This document shows positions 38,005-46,534 of a DNA stretch of 64,000 bases, in pieces. Each line of letters begins with the position of its first letter. The first letter of the stretch is position 1. Below the pieces are notes generated by a model. That model had not been told where the DNA came from, ran no database searches, and saw nothing but the letters and a program-made list of their open reading frames with translations. Origin of the DNA: Faecalispora anaeroviscerum (GTDB taxonomy: Bacteria > Bacillota > Clostridia > Oscillospirales > Acutalibacteraceae); contig NZ_CANOOQ010000001.1 in assembly GCF_947568225.1 (NCBI RefSeq), forward strand, positions 1,364,001-1,428,000. The letters are read 5' to 3'. Position numbers and translations under genes: made by a program.

Positions 38005-38418
38005 TTAGATTTCCCTTTTCTGATATTTATACGCACTTTCAAAATCCACCGCGCCGTTTATCCGCTTCACTTCGTCCAGACATTTCAGGTGGAGCTTGTG
38101 CAGAGTCGTTTCGTCAATGTTGTGCGAGTAGGCGATCACATGAGCCAGCTTGGAAAGTTCCACGGCTATTTTGAAATCCATCCGGGCAATCCGGTTTTCA
38201 CTGTCATGGACGGTGCCGGTGAGCACGGAAGACAAGGTTTGCAGCAGATAATTTTCGGCTTTCTGAGAAGTCAGGTAGCCGCAGTAAAATTTGAGCGCCT
38301 CGGTGACAAACTCATTTCTGGATTTTACGTTTGCCATAGGCAGTAGCTCGTTGCACCGATCCAGCACTTCCTTGTCGATATAAAAGCCGGTGCGTACTTT
38401 TTCCGGTTCGTTTGCCAT
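38005..38418 (-). CDS. Ribbon-helix-helix-like mobilisation accessory protein
   Basis: A 137-residue protein starting at the ATG at 38416-38418 with AAGGAGG 5 nt upstream. V-R-T-G-F-Y-I-D-K-E-V-L-D-R-C-N-E-L and V-K-S-R-N-E-F-V-T-E-A-L-K-F-Y fit a ribbon-helix-helix DNA-binding unit; a long helical C-terminus follows. Such proteins act as MobC-like oriT-binding partners of relaxases or as regulators. It lies just downstream of the hairpin-rich gap 38524-38811, which could be its target. Confidence 0.75.
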   Translation of the reverse strand: MANEPEKVRTGFYIDKEVLDRCNELLPMANVKSRNEFVTEALKFYCGYLTSQKAENYLLQTLSSVLTGTVHDSENRIARMDFKIAVELSKLAHVIAYSHNIDETTLHKLHLKCLDEVKRINGAVDFESAYKYQKREI

Positions 38419-38523
38419 AATGCCTCCTTTTCCTTTGACGATAAGGTCGGTATGCAAAGAAAGCGCCCTGAATGCCCGGAGCAGCTTGTCATTTTTCAAA
38501 TCCAGCATAACAATTTTGGTCAC

Positions 38524-38811
38524 TGGTTAGAAAGTTATGTCACTTCGCAATTCCCGAACGGCTTTGCCGGTCGGTGTTTTCCGGCTTTAGGCTGCGAAAG
38601 CAGCATAAAGCCTTTAACCAGCACCATTTTCGACCCTGATTTTGCCTCGGAAATGAAGCCAAAACAAGGCGATCCGGCCTCTCTGTCCAACTCTTTTACA
38701 AAGCCTCAACACGGGTGGAAACCCGTTTATAGGTATACGGATGCCACCCCGCCTGTCAAAGCGGTACACGGGGCAACACAGCCGCCAAATTTATGCCCAC
38801 GGTGCGCTTGT
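38524..38811. other. Hairpin-rich gap, candidate oriT
   Basis: A 288-bp gap without a gene. It holds GGCTTTA-g-GCTGC-gaaa-GCAGC-a-TAAAGCC at 38583-38612, ACGGGT-ggaa-ACCCGT at 38711-38726, and an imperfect CCGaaCGGC...GCCGgtCGG at about 38551-38573. Position beside two small DNA-binding-type genes of a relaxase system and clustered inverted repeats make it a candidate origin of transfer. No nick sequence is recognised. Confidence 0.45.
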
Positions 38812-39066
38812 TTACATCGGACTGCCGCCGCCATGATTGCCTGTTGGGAAAGCGGCGGGATGAGCCGATCCTTTTGGTTTCTCAGTTCCTTCCAATTCCC
38901 GGTTCTCAATATACTCGCGGACGGGTGCGGGAACGTGCTTTTCATAGAGCTTCTGCATGACATCGCCCAGTTCGGCCTGCAGTTCGGTATCCTTTTTACC
39001 CATATATTGCTTGATGGCTCCGAGTTTTTCCGCATCGAAGCTGATTTGAATGGTTGCTTTTTTCAT
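38812..39066 (-). CDS. Small protein, DUF6103-like
   Basis: An 84-residue protein with AAAAAGGAG before the ATG. M-K-K-A-T-I-Q-I-S-F-D-A-E-K-L-G-A-I-K-Q-Y and L-Y-E-K-H-V-P-A-P-V-R-E-Y-I match small ICE proteins known as DUF6103 (from memory). The first 30 residues look like a ribbon-helix-helix fold. The tail is flexible, rich in G, P and H. It is likely to act with the neighbouring DNA-binding protein in mobilisation or control. Confidence 0.75.
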   Translation of the reverse strand: MKKATIQISFDAEKLGAIKQYMGKKDTELQAELGDVMQKLYEKHVPAPVREYIENRELEGTEKPKGSAHPAAFPTGNHGGGSPM

Positions 39067-39097
39067 GACCTTTCTCCTTTTTAATATAATATTTGGG

Positions 39098-39493
39098 TTA
39101 CATGCCCATACTCATGCACTGACTTTTTTCTTCGGCGAGAGCCGCGTTCTCCTTTTGAGACAGACTTAGCTGCTGCGCCTGCTCCGGATGCGCAGCCAAA
39201 AAATCGGCGGCGTTGGGAAGAAACCCCGAGTACCGTCCATAGGAATATCCCTCAGATTCGAGTAAAATTCCGTCCGGCCTGTCCTTGCTGGTGACAAGCA
39301 GGCAGTGATACGCACCCTGCTCATCACAGAACATCAGGTCGATATTGTCCCTGATAAAGTCATAATCAGCTAGCATGTTTTTAGAAAACGCGTCGTATTT
39401 CTGCGTGGACAGGTCAATTATTTTCTCAATTACACACTCCCTTGGATTAAAATCATCCGTCTTTTTTTCAAAGATCGCTTTGGTCTTTAACAT
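39098..39493 (-). CDS. Uncharacterised ICE protein
   Basis: A 131-residue acidic soluble protein that I do not recognise beyond its place in the transfer region. D-L-M-F-C-D-E-Q-G-A-Y-H-C-L-L-V-T and E-G-Y-S-Y-G-R-Y-S-G-F-L-P are its distinctive parts; the tail ends in S-Q-C-M-S-M-G-M, a methionine-rich ending also seen in other proteins of this element (for example F-F-M-S-M at 41088 and G-M-S-M-K-L at 46531). GGAAGG precedes the start. It lies 14 bp before the M23 peptidase gene's end in the same operon. Confidence 0.65.
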   Translation of the reverse strand: MLKTKAIFEKKTDDFNPRECVIEKIIDLSTQKYDAFSKNMLADYDFIRDNIDLMFCDEQGAYHCLLVTSKDRPDGILLESEGYSYGRYSGFLPNAADFLAAHPEQAQQLSLSQKENAALAEEKSQCMSMGM

Positions 39494-39507
39494 CTTTTTG
39501 CCTTCCT

Positions 39508-40545
39508 TTACGGTAAATAGTTTCTAGGATTCTGGCTTTTGCCGTTGATGTCCACTTCAAAATGCAGATGTGGTCCGGTACTTCTGCCAGTGGAGCCAGA
39601 GTAAGCGATGAGGTCGCCCTGCTTCACACTTTGCCCGGCGGTCACCACAATCTGCGAACAGTGTCCGTAAAGTGTGCAGAGCCCGTCGCCCCGGTCGATG
39701 ACAACATGATGTCCGTATCCGCCCGTGTCGTAACGCACATATTTGACGGTACCGTTTATCGCGGCGTGAACCGCAGTGCCGATTGGTACACCAAGGTCAA
39801 GCCCCGTGTGGAACGCTTCGTCACCGCGAATTGGATCGGTACGTCCGCCATAATCCGATGTGACAAGATTGCGCCAATTAGAACCAATTGGGCTGATGAA
39901 ACCGCTGCCCACCGGGGATGTCATTCCACCGTTGACGGAGACCTCACTATCCTGCGATGCCGTGATATGCTTGTAAATGTCAGCGGCGTTTTGCCTTTCC
40001 TCCTGCGTGACGGCTTTCCCAATCTTCTTTTCAATGCTCGCGTAAATGGTTTCAAGATCGATAACCGGAACCGCTACGGTCTTGGTCGTCCCGGATTTTG
40101 TGTTCGTTTCTTGTTTGTGGGTGACAAAGTAGCCGACAAAATTCCGGTAATCCTCCGCACTCAGATTCAGACTGTCAGCGCCGAAATACAGAGAATAAAA
40201 AATTGCCTTTACCCTAACGCTGTCAATGCTGCCGTCCTCAATCTCCGCAGAGATGTCTTTTATGGCTGTATCCAATTTTGAAAAACAGTTTTGTATGTTT
40301 TGAATGTGGGTCGCATAGTCGGCTGGAACCTGGGATGAGATTGCGCCACCCTTGAAGCACAGATCCACGGCGGCATTGTTGTTGTCGGCCGCACCCGAGA
40401 GCATACTTATGATGACCACGATGCAAAGAATCAGCGGTGTAAAGGCGGCGGCAATGATAACGCCGATGGCTTTACACGTTCGTTTGTCGGTGGCGACGGC
40501 CACCGCCGCTTTGACCGCGAGGGCTATCGTTGCGGGATCAGCCAT
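39508..40545 (-). CDS. Membrane-anchored M23 peptidase of the transfer system
   Basis: A 345-residue protein. A membrane helix lies at about 27-50 (I-I-A-A-A-F-T-P-L-I-L-C-I-V-V-I-I); the middle is a helical stalk; the C-terminal LytM/M23 domain has S-D-Y-G-G-R-T-D-P, the zinc motif H-T-G-L-D-L-G and the catalytic H-L-H-F-E. It should cut peptidoglycan crosslinks and open the wall for the secretion channel, as VirB1-like or CwlT-like enzymes do. No lysozyme domain is present. It follows the cyclotransferase gene with 4 bp between the coding regions. Confidence 0.93.
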   Translation of the reverse strand: MADPATIALAVKAAVAVATDKRTCKAIGVIIAAAFTPLILCIVVIISMLSGAADNNNAAVDLCFKGGAISSQVPADYATHIQNIQNCFSKLDTAIKDISAEIEDGSIDSVRVKAIFYSLYFGADSLNLSAEDYRNFVGYFVTHKQETNTKSGTTKTVAVPVIDLETIYASIEKKIGKAVTQEERQNAADIYKHITASQDSEVSVNGGMTSPVGSGFISPIGSNWRNLVTSDYGGRTDPIRGDEAFHTGLDLGVPIGTAVHAAINGTVKYVRYDTGGYGHHVVIDRGDGLCTLYGHCSQIVVTAGQSVKQGDLIAYSGSTGRSTGPHLHFEVDINGKSQNPRNYLP

Positions 40546-40549
40546 GTGA

Positions 40550-41053
40550 TCACCACCATTTTGGGCCGAACAAACTACCCTGTTCCGGTTCGGCCGCCTG
40601 CTGCTCCTGCGCCAGTCGGACGGATTTCTCCACAGCTTGTTCTAAAAAATCGGTGTCAAAGCCCACGCTTTTGTATCCCTCCATGATAGTGTTCAGGTAA
40701 TAATCTGATGGAGAACCAAATTGATGACCGTCATTCATGACATAAACCATGGCTGGAACATTCCTTCCTCCCAACTCCACGTCAAGGATTCCCTTGCGAT
40801 AAAAATGGAGATATCCCTCATAGCGGTCAAGAGACTGCAGGTCTTTATCCTTTAACGCCCACAGAAGTATGGGAACATTGCTCCCCTTGAGCGGCTCCAC
40901 CGTCGCCACCGAGCCACGGCCGCCGCCGCGGAACAGAAGCTCATAATCTTTGATTTCACTCACCCCGACTATTTTGGCGGTCGGGCATCGGAACGCCATC
41001 TGCGGCAGATTGAGATTGCTGCCGTAGGCGATATACAAAATCTTGCTTTTCAT
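40550..41053 (-). CDS. Gamma-glutamylcyclotransferase (AIG2/GGCT-like)
   Basis: A 167-residue protein of the GGCT-like fold. I-A-Y-G-S-N-L-N near the start is the conserved Y-G-S-N-L substrate loop, and S-L-D-R-Y-E-G-Y contains the catalytic-type glutamate. Such enzymes release 5-oxoproline from gamma-glutamyl amides. It lies 34 bp after an amidoligase gene; amidoligase plus cyclotransferase pairs have been proposed to make and remove peptide-like tags. The C-terminus ends in G-S-L-F-G-P-K-W-W. Confidence 0.9.
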   Translation of the reverse strand: MKSKILYIAYGSNLNLPQMAFRCPTAKIVGVSEIKDYELLFRGGGRGSVATVEPLKGSNVPILLWALKDKDLQSLDRYEGYLHFYRKGILDVELGGRNVPAMVYVMNDGHQFGSPSDYYLNTIMEGYKSVGFDTDFLEQAVEKSVRLAQEQQAAEPEQGSLFGPKWW

Positions 41054-41087
41054 TTTTAATCAGTCCTCCTACAATAGACAATGAGTT

Positions 41088-42116
41088 TTACATGGACATA
41101 AAAAAGCCGGGGCTTTCTTCGTCCTCGGTCTGTTCGGTGTCCTCCTGATTTTGTTCAGCCGGTGCTGGGGCGGCTGCCTGTTCCTGCTCCTTCTCTTTTT
41201 TCTGACGCAGAAGCTCTTTCTGCTGTTCAGCCTGCGCAGGGTCTTTCCACGCGATGCAGCCGTCCAGATTTTCCAGCAGATGAAGCCGTGCTGTTTTGAA
41301 TTCGTCGCCGATGAGACCCAGCCGTAGCAGCCAAGTGCGGAAGGTGTATTTTTCATTTGTGCTTTGGGTTCTGGTACGGCTGGCGCAACGCTGGGAAAGC
41401 GCCTGATGGCTGATGGCGAGGCTGAGCTGGATGTACGCCTTGATTTTTCCGGCATGAGTAGTGGAATTGAACAGGCGAAATTCTATCGTGCCTTTGGAAA
41501 ACACGCTGTGAAGATTTAGGCAGTGGTATCGGCTGTCATCGTAATGGTGGTAGCTCCTGTCCTCGCCGTTATACCAGATGCGGCTAACGTCAGCCAGATT
41601 TTTCGGCTTTTTGCGGTTGAGTTCCTCCAGAAAACGCTCATCCACCTTTTTGCAGTAGCTGTGTTCGCGGGAAACGCTGACCTGTAGCGCTTTGTAAATC
41701 AGATCCTCCTTGCTCGCCATAATGTTGGTGATGTTGCGCAGGGTATTGGCATTGTGGGGCGAAGCATCCACATGAACGTGTATCCCGCAACTTGAATTTG
41801 CGACGGCTCCCGCGGCGCGAAGCTTGCGCACGATTTCCTGTATGGTTGCGATGTCCCCATATTTACAGATGGGGCTGACCATCTCAACACGGTAATTGGA
41901 ATCGGCTCTGCCTTGCTTGCATTCCTCATGAATACTGGCGTCGCTTACGATTTTCCACGTGCGGCTTTGGCTGTCCAGCACGGAATAGGCGTCATAAACA
42001 CCGCCGTCATGAGACAACCGTGTGCCGAAATGCTCCGATAAAACCTGCGCGGCCCGCTGGCGTGACAGCCCTGTCAGCTCGACTTCAATACCAAAGCGCT
42101 GATCTCTTAGATCCAT
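41088..42116 (-). CDS. Amidoligase-family protein (Amidoligase_2, glutamine-synthetase-like fold)
   Basis: A 342-residue protein with GGAGG 9 nt before the ATG. F-G-I-E-V-E-L-T-G, V-E-M-V-S-P-I, C-G-I-H-V-H-V-D-A-S and I-E-F-R-L-F-N-S-T-T-H-A-G-K are the family signatures, with the glutamates and histidines that bind metal and ATP. These COOH-NH2 ligases are thought to form amide bonds between amino acids or to modify peptides. The C-terminal 45 residues are a low-complexity E/Q/A linker ending in F-F-M-S-M. The gene sits between VirB4 and the GGCT gene in the transfer operon, an unusual place for a metabolic enzyme. Confidence 0.9.
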   Translation of the reverse strand: MDLRDQRFGIEVELTGLSRQRAAQVLSEHFGTRLSHDGGVYDAYSVLDSQSRTWKIVSDASIHEECKQGRADSNYRVEMVSPICKYGDIATIQEIVRKLRAAGAVANSSCGIHVHVDASPHNANTLRNITNIMASKEDLIYKALQVSVSREHSYCKKVDERFLEELNRKKPKNLADVSRIWYNGEDRSYHHYDDSRYHCLNLHSVFSKGTIEFRLFNSTTHAGKIKAYIQLSLAISHQALSQRCASRTRTQSTNEKYTFRTWLLRLGLIGDEFKTARLHLLENLDGCIAWKDPAQAEQQKELLRQKKEKEQEQAAAPAPAEQNQEDTEQTEDEESPGFFMSM

Positions 42117-42148
42117 TTGACTGCACCTCCAATCCGGCAGTTATTTTG

Positions 42149-43981
42149 TCATCGGCCGCCAGCCTTTCCGAACAGCTTTGCCTTGTGCTCTGGGGCCTGA
42201 ACCATGAGGTTGTACCGTTCGTTGCCGCATTTGTACAGGCATACGCCGCGTTGCGGGTAACGGATGAGATTATATTCGCTCTGTTCGAGCTGGAGGGTAT
42301 CGATGTAAAATTTAGCATCAATCGCCCCCGCGTTGAACAAAAACTGATGCGTCGGGATAGAGAACAGGGGCTTGGTATACTCCCGGATGCCATCGATATT
42401 GAAATCTTCGAGGTTTTGACTGGCGAGAATCACGGCGCTATCCTTTTTACGAACACGCTTCATGAAGTTGCGGATGTACTCCACTGCGGTGAGATTGGTA
42501 AGGAACAGGTAAAACTCGTCAATGCTGGCGACTGTGTTTCCGGTAGTCAGAAGCTCGTTGCTCATATACGAAAGGACATTAAATAGCAAGGCGTTGCGGA
42601 TATTTTTGCTTGCCTGTAGCAGGCCCTTCACACCAAAGGTTACAAAGCTGCTGCTGGTGATGTTGGTGTGTCCGTCAAAAAATTCGGACTCCGCGCCCTT
42701 GCACAGGGAGTGGAGTCCAAGGCAGATTTCCCGCAGCGTGTCCGCGGTATATAGTTGGCGTTTGCTTTCATCGAAAGCTTTGTATTCAGCCTCAATAAGC
42801 TCGTACAGATCTGACAGAATCGGGTAATCCGTTGATTTTAGTTGATTAAAATCACTTTGATCGGTGATGCCCCATTTGTCGTAGAGCTTGCCGAGCATAA
42901 TTTCGATGGTGTCGATCTGGCGGTCATTGAAGTCCTTGTAGGTTCTGAAAAAGTCCTTGAGAAAACTGATATGCTGGCTGAGTTTTGAGGCTTGACGAAA
43001 TGCCTGAGGTGCTTCCGTATCCTTTGGGTCACCGGTTTCATCCCATGTTTTCGGCTCCAGAACATTGATGATATACTCGCCGCTCATCAGGTCGATGAAG
43101 CATCCGCCGAGGTTATTGGTCAGATCCTCGTACTCCATTTCAGGGTCTAACGCCAGCACATGCATGCCAGACTCGCACATATTGCAGAGGATGAGCTTTA
43201 ATAAATATGACTTGCCCTGTCCGGAATTGCCGAGGATCAGGATGTTGGCGTTGGTCTTATCGTCGGCACGTTTATTAAAATCCACGAGGATATTGCTGCC
43301 AAATTTGTCACGGCCAAGATAGAAACCGTTGGCGTCTGTCTTACCGGAATAATTAAATGGGTACAGGTTTGCGACCGAGGATGCTGGCAGCACCCGTTCA
43401 AACTGATCGCCGAACACGTTCCAACCGGAAGGCATCACGCAGATAAAGCCCTGCTGCTGGCGGAGCATGAGACGGTCAACATTGAGCTTTGATCGGATCA
43501 GTTCGGTCAGCACCTCGGTCTGTAGCAGCTTGAGTTGGTCAGGGTCGTGCGCCGATAACTCAATATATACGGCAGTGTGGAGCAGCGGTTCCTTGTTCCG
43601 GTGCATCTGCGTCACGATGGTCGCCACATCCTGCAGGTTGCTTTCGGCGGTGACGGTCTGCTGGAGATCGTTGGTGTTACTTCGATTCATGCGGTTTTTA
43701 TTAGCCGCGTTGGATATGATTTTCTTTTCTTCCACCGGCGTGACATGTCGGGTGTAGATGCGCAGGGTAATCCCGTCTTTTTCCCCCAAATGCCGCAGAA
43801 TGGCCTGCTCATCGGTGGCTGTCGGATATTCCCTAAGTGCCCAAACGCACCTGAATGTGTTGCCGCAGATAAAGTGGTCGGTGTTGAATTTGATGATTGA
43901 AGGGGCTATCATATCCAGAAACTCCTGAATGTGAACATCGTCCGACTGCTGAACTGTTCTTTCTTTCCTGTCTTTATTCAT
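42149..43981 (-). CDS. VirB4-type secretion ATPase (C-terminal part of a split VirB4)
   Basis: A 610-residue ATPase of the VirB4/TraC/TrsE family. Walker A reads G-N-S-G-Q-G-K-S-Y-L-L-K, Walker B V-A-S-I-D-E-F-Y-L-F, and a late R-Y-P-Q-R-G-V-C-L-Y is typical. It energises assembly of the conjugation channel at the inner face of the membrane. It is shorter than usual VirB4 (about 800 residues); the missing N-terminal domain is encoded by the preceding gene (43974..44567), which overlaps it by 8 nt. Confidence 0.95.
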   Translation of the reverse strand: MNKDRKERTVQQSDDVHIQEFLDMIAPSIIKFNTDHFICGNTFRCVWALREYPTATDEQAILRHLGEKDGITLRIYTRHVTPVEEKKIISNAANKNRMNRSNTNDLQQTVTAESNLQDVATIVTQMHRNKEPLLHTAVYIELSAHDPDQLKLLQTEVLTELIRSKLNVDRLMLRQQQGFICVMPSGWNVFGDQFERVLPASSVANLYPFNYSGKTDANGFYLGRDKFGSNILVDFNKRADDKTNANILILGNSGQGKSYLLKLILCNMCESGMHVLALDPEMEYEDLTNNLGGCFIDLMSGEYIINVLEPKTWDETGDPKDTEAPQAFRQASKLSQHISFLKDFFRTYKDFNDRQIDTIEIMLGKLYDKWGITDQSDFNQLKSTDYPILSDLYELIEAEYKAFDESKRQLYTADTLREICLGLHSLCKGAESEFFDGHTNITSSSFVTFGVKGLLQASKNIRNALLFNVLSYMSNELLTTGNTVASIDEFYLFLTNLTAVEYIRNFMKRVRKKDSAVILASQNLEDFNIDGIREYTKPLFSIPTHQFLFNAGAIDAKFYIDTLQLEQSEYNLIRYPQRGVCLYKCGNERYNLMVQAPEHKAKLFGKAGGR

Positions 43982-44567
43982 TTAGAATCACCCATCTTTC
44001 TCCGTCAAAATTCTCGAACTTTTCAGTGGTCACGTTCTGCTCAAAATACACGGCGAGGATACGCTTGATATCCTCTGTATCAGCACGCTTGACAGAGAAA
44101 TCCTGTTCCCGCAGGGTTTTCTCAATACGATTCAGATATGGGAACACTTCACTCTGCTTTTCATTGCGCAGCCGGATAATGATAAGAAATTCTCTTGCGG
44201 TCGCCATCTGCACCTGTACGCGATCAAGATGGGTCAGGTCTGCTTCCAGCAACTTGCAGACGGTGGGGTTCTCCTCCTTCTCCATCCGCTGCCGCAGGAA
44301 CCGCTTGTTGTCCTCGAAGTTTTCGCGGGAATTCAAACAACACATTTCGATCTCAGCCATGCCTTTCAGAACAGTCATGAGCGCGTAAATCCGTGCGGAG
44401 ATGCTGGTCTCTGACAGTACGGAAATGTTCGACGGCTTTATAATAAAATACACCAGCTCGCCGTGGCTGTAGGTCAAAAGACTGTAGTCGGTGACGGTTC
44501 TCGCGCCGATAAGCTGGCGGGTCGACTGCTTCTGCCGGGCAACCTTTTTTTCTTTTCTGCTCATCAT
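43974..44567 (-). CDS. VirB4 N-terminal domain protein
   Basis: A 197-residue protein starting at the ATG at 44565-44567, 8 nt after GGAGG. V-Y-F-I-I-K-P-S-N-I-S-V-L-S, L-N-S-R-E-N-F-E-D-N-K-R-F-L and V-Y-F-E-Q-N-V-T-T-E are the hallmarks of the N-terminal, non-ATPase domain of VirB4-like proteins in Gram-positive elements. It should bind the ATPase subunit and the membrane channel. The start of the next gene lies within its end, so the two are made together. Confidence 0.85.
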   Translation of the reverse strand: MMSRKEKKVARQKQSTRQLIGARTVTDYSLLTYSHGELVYFIIKPSNISVLSETSISARIYALMTVLKGMAEIEMCCLNSRENFEDNKRFLRQRMEKEENPTVCKLLEADLTHLDRVQVQMATAREFLIIIRLRNEKQSEVFPYLNRIEKTLREQDFSVKRADTEDIKRILAVYFEQNVTTEKFENFDGERWVILNE

Positions 44568-44827
44568 TCCGTGTACCTCCACTCATAGAGTTGTTGTCTG
44601 GCGATAAAAAAGGCGCAGGCGTATTTAATAAAATCAAGAATTGAGGTGTCCTCAAACCGGATAGTGAGGAAACCGTAAAGGGCGGTCACCACAATCGGCA
44701 GCAGGAAGCGGAGCTGTGCCAGCGCAAAAACAGAGATAAGACATCCAATACCGATGATTCCAATGTCACGTAGCTGCCACAGCCACAGCGTTGCTTTGGA
44801 TTTTAAATTGTCAGGATAAATGTACAT
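44564..44827 (-). CDS. VirB3/PrgI-like small membrane protein
   Basis: An 87-residue protein with two adjacent membrane helices (about 20-55). The pattern Y-P-D-N-L-K-S-K and L-R-F-L-L-P-I-V-V-T-A-L-Y-G-F-L-T-I, directly upstream of VirB4, is that of PrgI/VirB3-like components that connect the ATPase to the channel. Its last codons overlap the start of the VirB4 N-terminal gene by 4 nt. Confidence 0.8.
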   Translation of the reverse strand: MYIYPDNLKSKATLWLWQLRDIGIIGIGCLISVFALAQLRFLLPIVVTALYGFLTIRFEDTSILDFIKYACAFFIARQQLYEWRYTE

Positions 44828-46534
44828 TCAGTCATCCCTTCCTTCCATGGATTTTTGCAAAAAATATGCGATACCGTGCAGAACAAATTCCACGCACGGT
44901 ATCGCAACACTGTTTCCAAGCGCCTTGTAACGGGCACTGTCCGATGCTTTTTCGATGTCTGTCCAGTGATCCGGAAAGCCCATCAGGCGCTCACATTCCA
45001 ATGGCGTCAGCCGCCGGACGAACTTGCCGATCCGCACAGGGTGCAGGGTATTAAGGGAATATCCCCCGCCTGAGTGGGCCTGTAACGTTCCGCAGAGGTC
45101 GCCGTTTTCCGTTCCGCTCCGGCAGTCCAGCCCAGCGACTTCCGTATCACAAATAAGGTCGGTGGCGTCCTTATACTGCCGTGCGCTTTGTGTGCTGACC
45201 ACATCGTTGGAGACGTATTCGTCGCTGCGCTGCTGGGAAAATACACAATGCACGTCGGTTCGAGTAAGGGTGTAGCTGATATTTTGCTGACATCCCAAAC
45301 CGTTACCGCCGTTCTTTTCTTTTCTGTCGATAATGTTCCCGGCAATGCAATAGGTTTCCTGCGGTGTAATCGTCAGCGGAACATTGTTGCCGCCTGTACC
45401 GAATCTGGCCGTTACGGTTGGCGATTTATCGTACGGCCCGGTATACCGGGCATCTATACCGTGATTTTCATACACCATAGGCTGATGACCGTGCTCCTGC
45501 GCCCGGAGGGTTCCAGCCACATTTTCGCTGCAGTCCATTTGACTTCCACCCTGGTCGTTCAGGCAGAGAACGCTCGGTACACTGTTTGAGCCGCTTTCCG
45601 AACCTTTTAAGGTAGGAGCGCATTCCTTCTGATAACCGATACCTCCGGCTTTTGCTCCCTGTCCCGCTGAGAAAGACGCCGTAAACAGCAGACCTGCCGG
45701 GTTTCGTCCACCGCCACCATCCGCTCCCGCCAGTGTGGGTGAAACGCTGTTCTTTGGAAAGATTCTCCCTTGCTGGGTATCCCATGGATTCAGACACCCG
45801 CCTGCTTCTCCAGCGCCTGCCTGAGGATCGGCGGCAGTTCCTTGCCCCGCTTCTTCGCACGGCGCAGGATTCCCAAACAGGCTGTCCTGCTCAAATAGTA
45901 TTTTGGGTGCGGTGCGGCCTCCAAAATCTGCGACAAGAAAAATTCTCTTGCGTCGTTGGGCGAGATGCCAGTATTGAGCGTCCAGTACGCGCCAAGCAAC
46001 GGAGAATTGATCTCCCATGACGGTCCCAGCAGAGAGCCATACCCTTCCCGGAGGTCGAGGTACAGATACGGAGTCGTCTGCAATTCGGCAGGTTTCCTCG
46101 AGTACGGTTCGGAAATCATCTCCGTCGCAGGAGCTAAAAGCGCCGGGGACATTTTCCCATAGCATGTATCGGGGCCGAATAAACTCATCTGTTCTTCCGT
46201 TTCGAACATCTTCAGCTCGCATCTCCTTTACAATTCGAATTTGTTCCATGAACAGGCCGGAACGTTCGCCCGTAAGACCTTTCCGCTTTCCAGCCAGGGA
46301 CAGATCCTGGCACGGTGAGCCGCCTGTAATGATGTCCACAGGCGGCAGCTCTGCGCCTTTCAGCTTTGTAATATCGCCCATAGGGAGCATTTGCGGAAAG
46401 CGGAGTTTTGTTGCCTCAATGGGAAACGGCTCAATCTCGCTCGCCCATATTGGCACGATGCCGTTGCGCACGGCGGCAAGAGGGAAACCGCCGATTCCGT
46501 CGAACAGGCTGCCAAGAGTCAGCGTCGCGTTCAT
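44828..46534 (-). CDS. DNA (cytosine-5) methyltransferase
   Basis: A 568-residue C5 methyltransferase. Motif I is G-S-L-F-D-G-I-G-G-F, motif IV G-G-S-P-C-Q-D-L-S with the catalytic cysteine, motif VI W-E-N-V-P-G, motif VIII Q-R-R-K-R-I-F, and motif X G-N-S-V-A-I-P. The target-recognition region (about 240-500) is unusually long and contains repeated P-T-L/G-T-L-type units (S-P-T-L-A-G, A-P-T-L-K-G, G-T-L-R-A-Q, S-P-T-V-T-A-R, G-T-L-Q-A-H). No restriction gene is near, so it is probably an orphan enzyme that protects the element from host restriction. It overlaps the previous gene by 4 nt. Confidence 0.95.
   Translation of the reverse strand: MNATLTLGSLFDGIGGFPLAAVRNGIVPIWASEIEPFPIEATKLRFPQMLPMGDITKLKGAELPPVDIITGGSPCQDLSLAGKRKGLTGERSGLFMEQIRIVKEMRAEDVRNGRTDEFIRPRYMLWENVPGAFSSCDGDDFRTVLEETCRIADDSVSVPRPPGRVWLSAGTVMGDQFSVAWRVLDAQYWHLAQRRKRIFLVADFGGRTAPKILFEQDSLFGNPAPCEEAGQGTAADPQAGAGEAGGCLNPWDTQQGRIFPKNSVSPTLAGADGGGGRNPAGLLFTASFSAGQGAKAGGIGYQKECAPTLKGSESGSNSVPSVLCLNDQGGSQMDCSENVAGTLRAQEHGHQPMVYENHGIDARYTGPYDKSPTVTARFGTGGNNVPLTITPQETYCIAGNIIDRKEKNGGNGLGCQQNISYTLTRTDVHCVFSQQRSDEYVSNDVVSTQSARQYKDATDLICDTEVAGLDCRSGTENGDLCGTLQAHSGGGYSLNTLHPVRIGKFVRRLTPLECERLMGFPDHWTDIEKASDSARYKALGNSVAIPCVEFVLHGIAYFLQKSMEGRDD

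Noticed and set aside
37923..38042. Longer N-terminus for the DUF6809-like protein
   Set aside because: The extension overlaps the end of the upstream gene and has no ribosome site, whereas the inner ATG has AGAGGTG at a proper distance.
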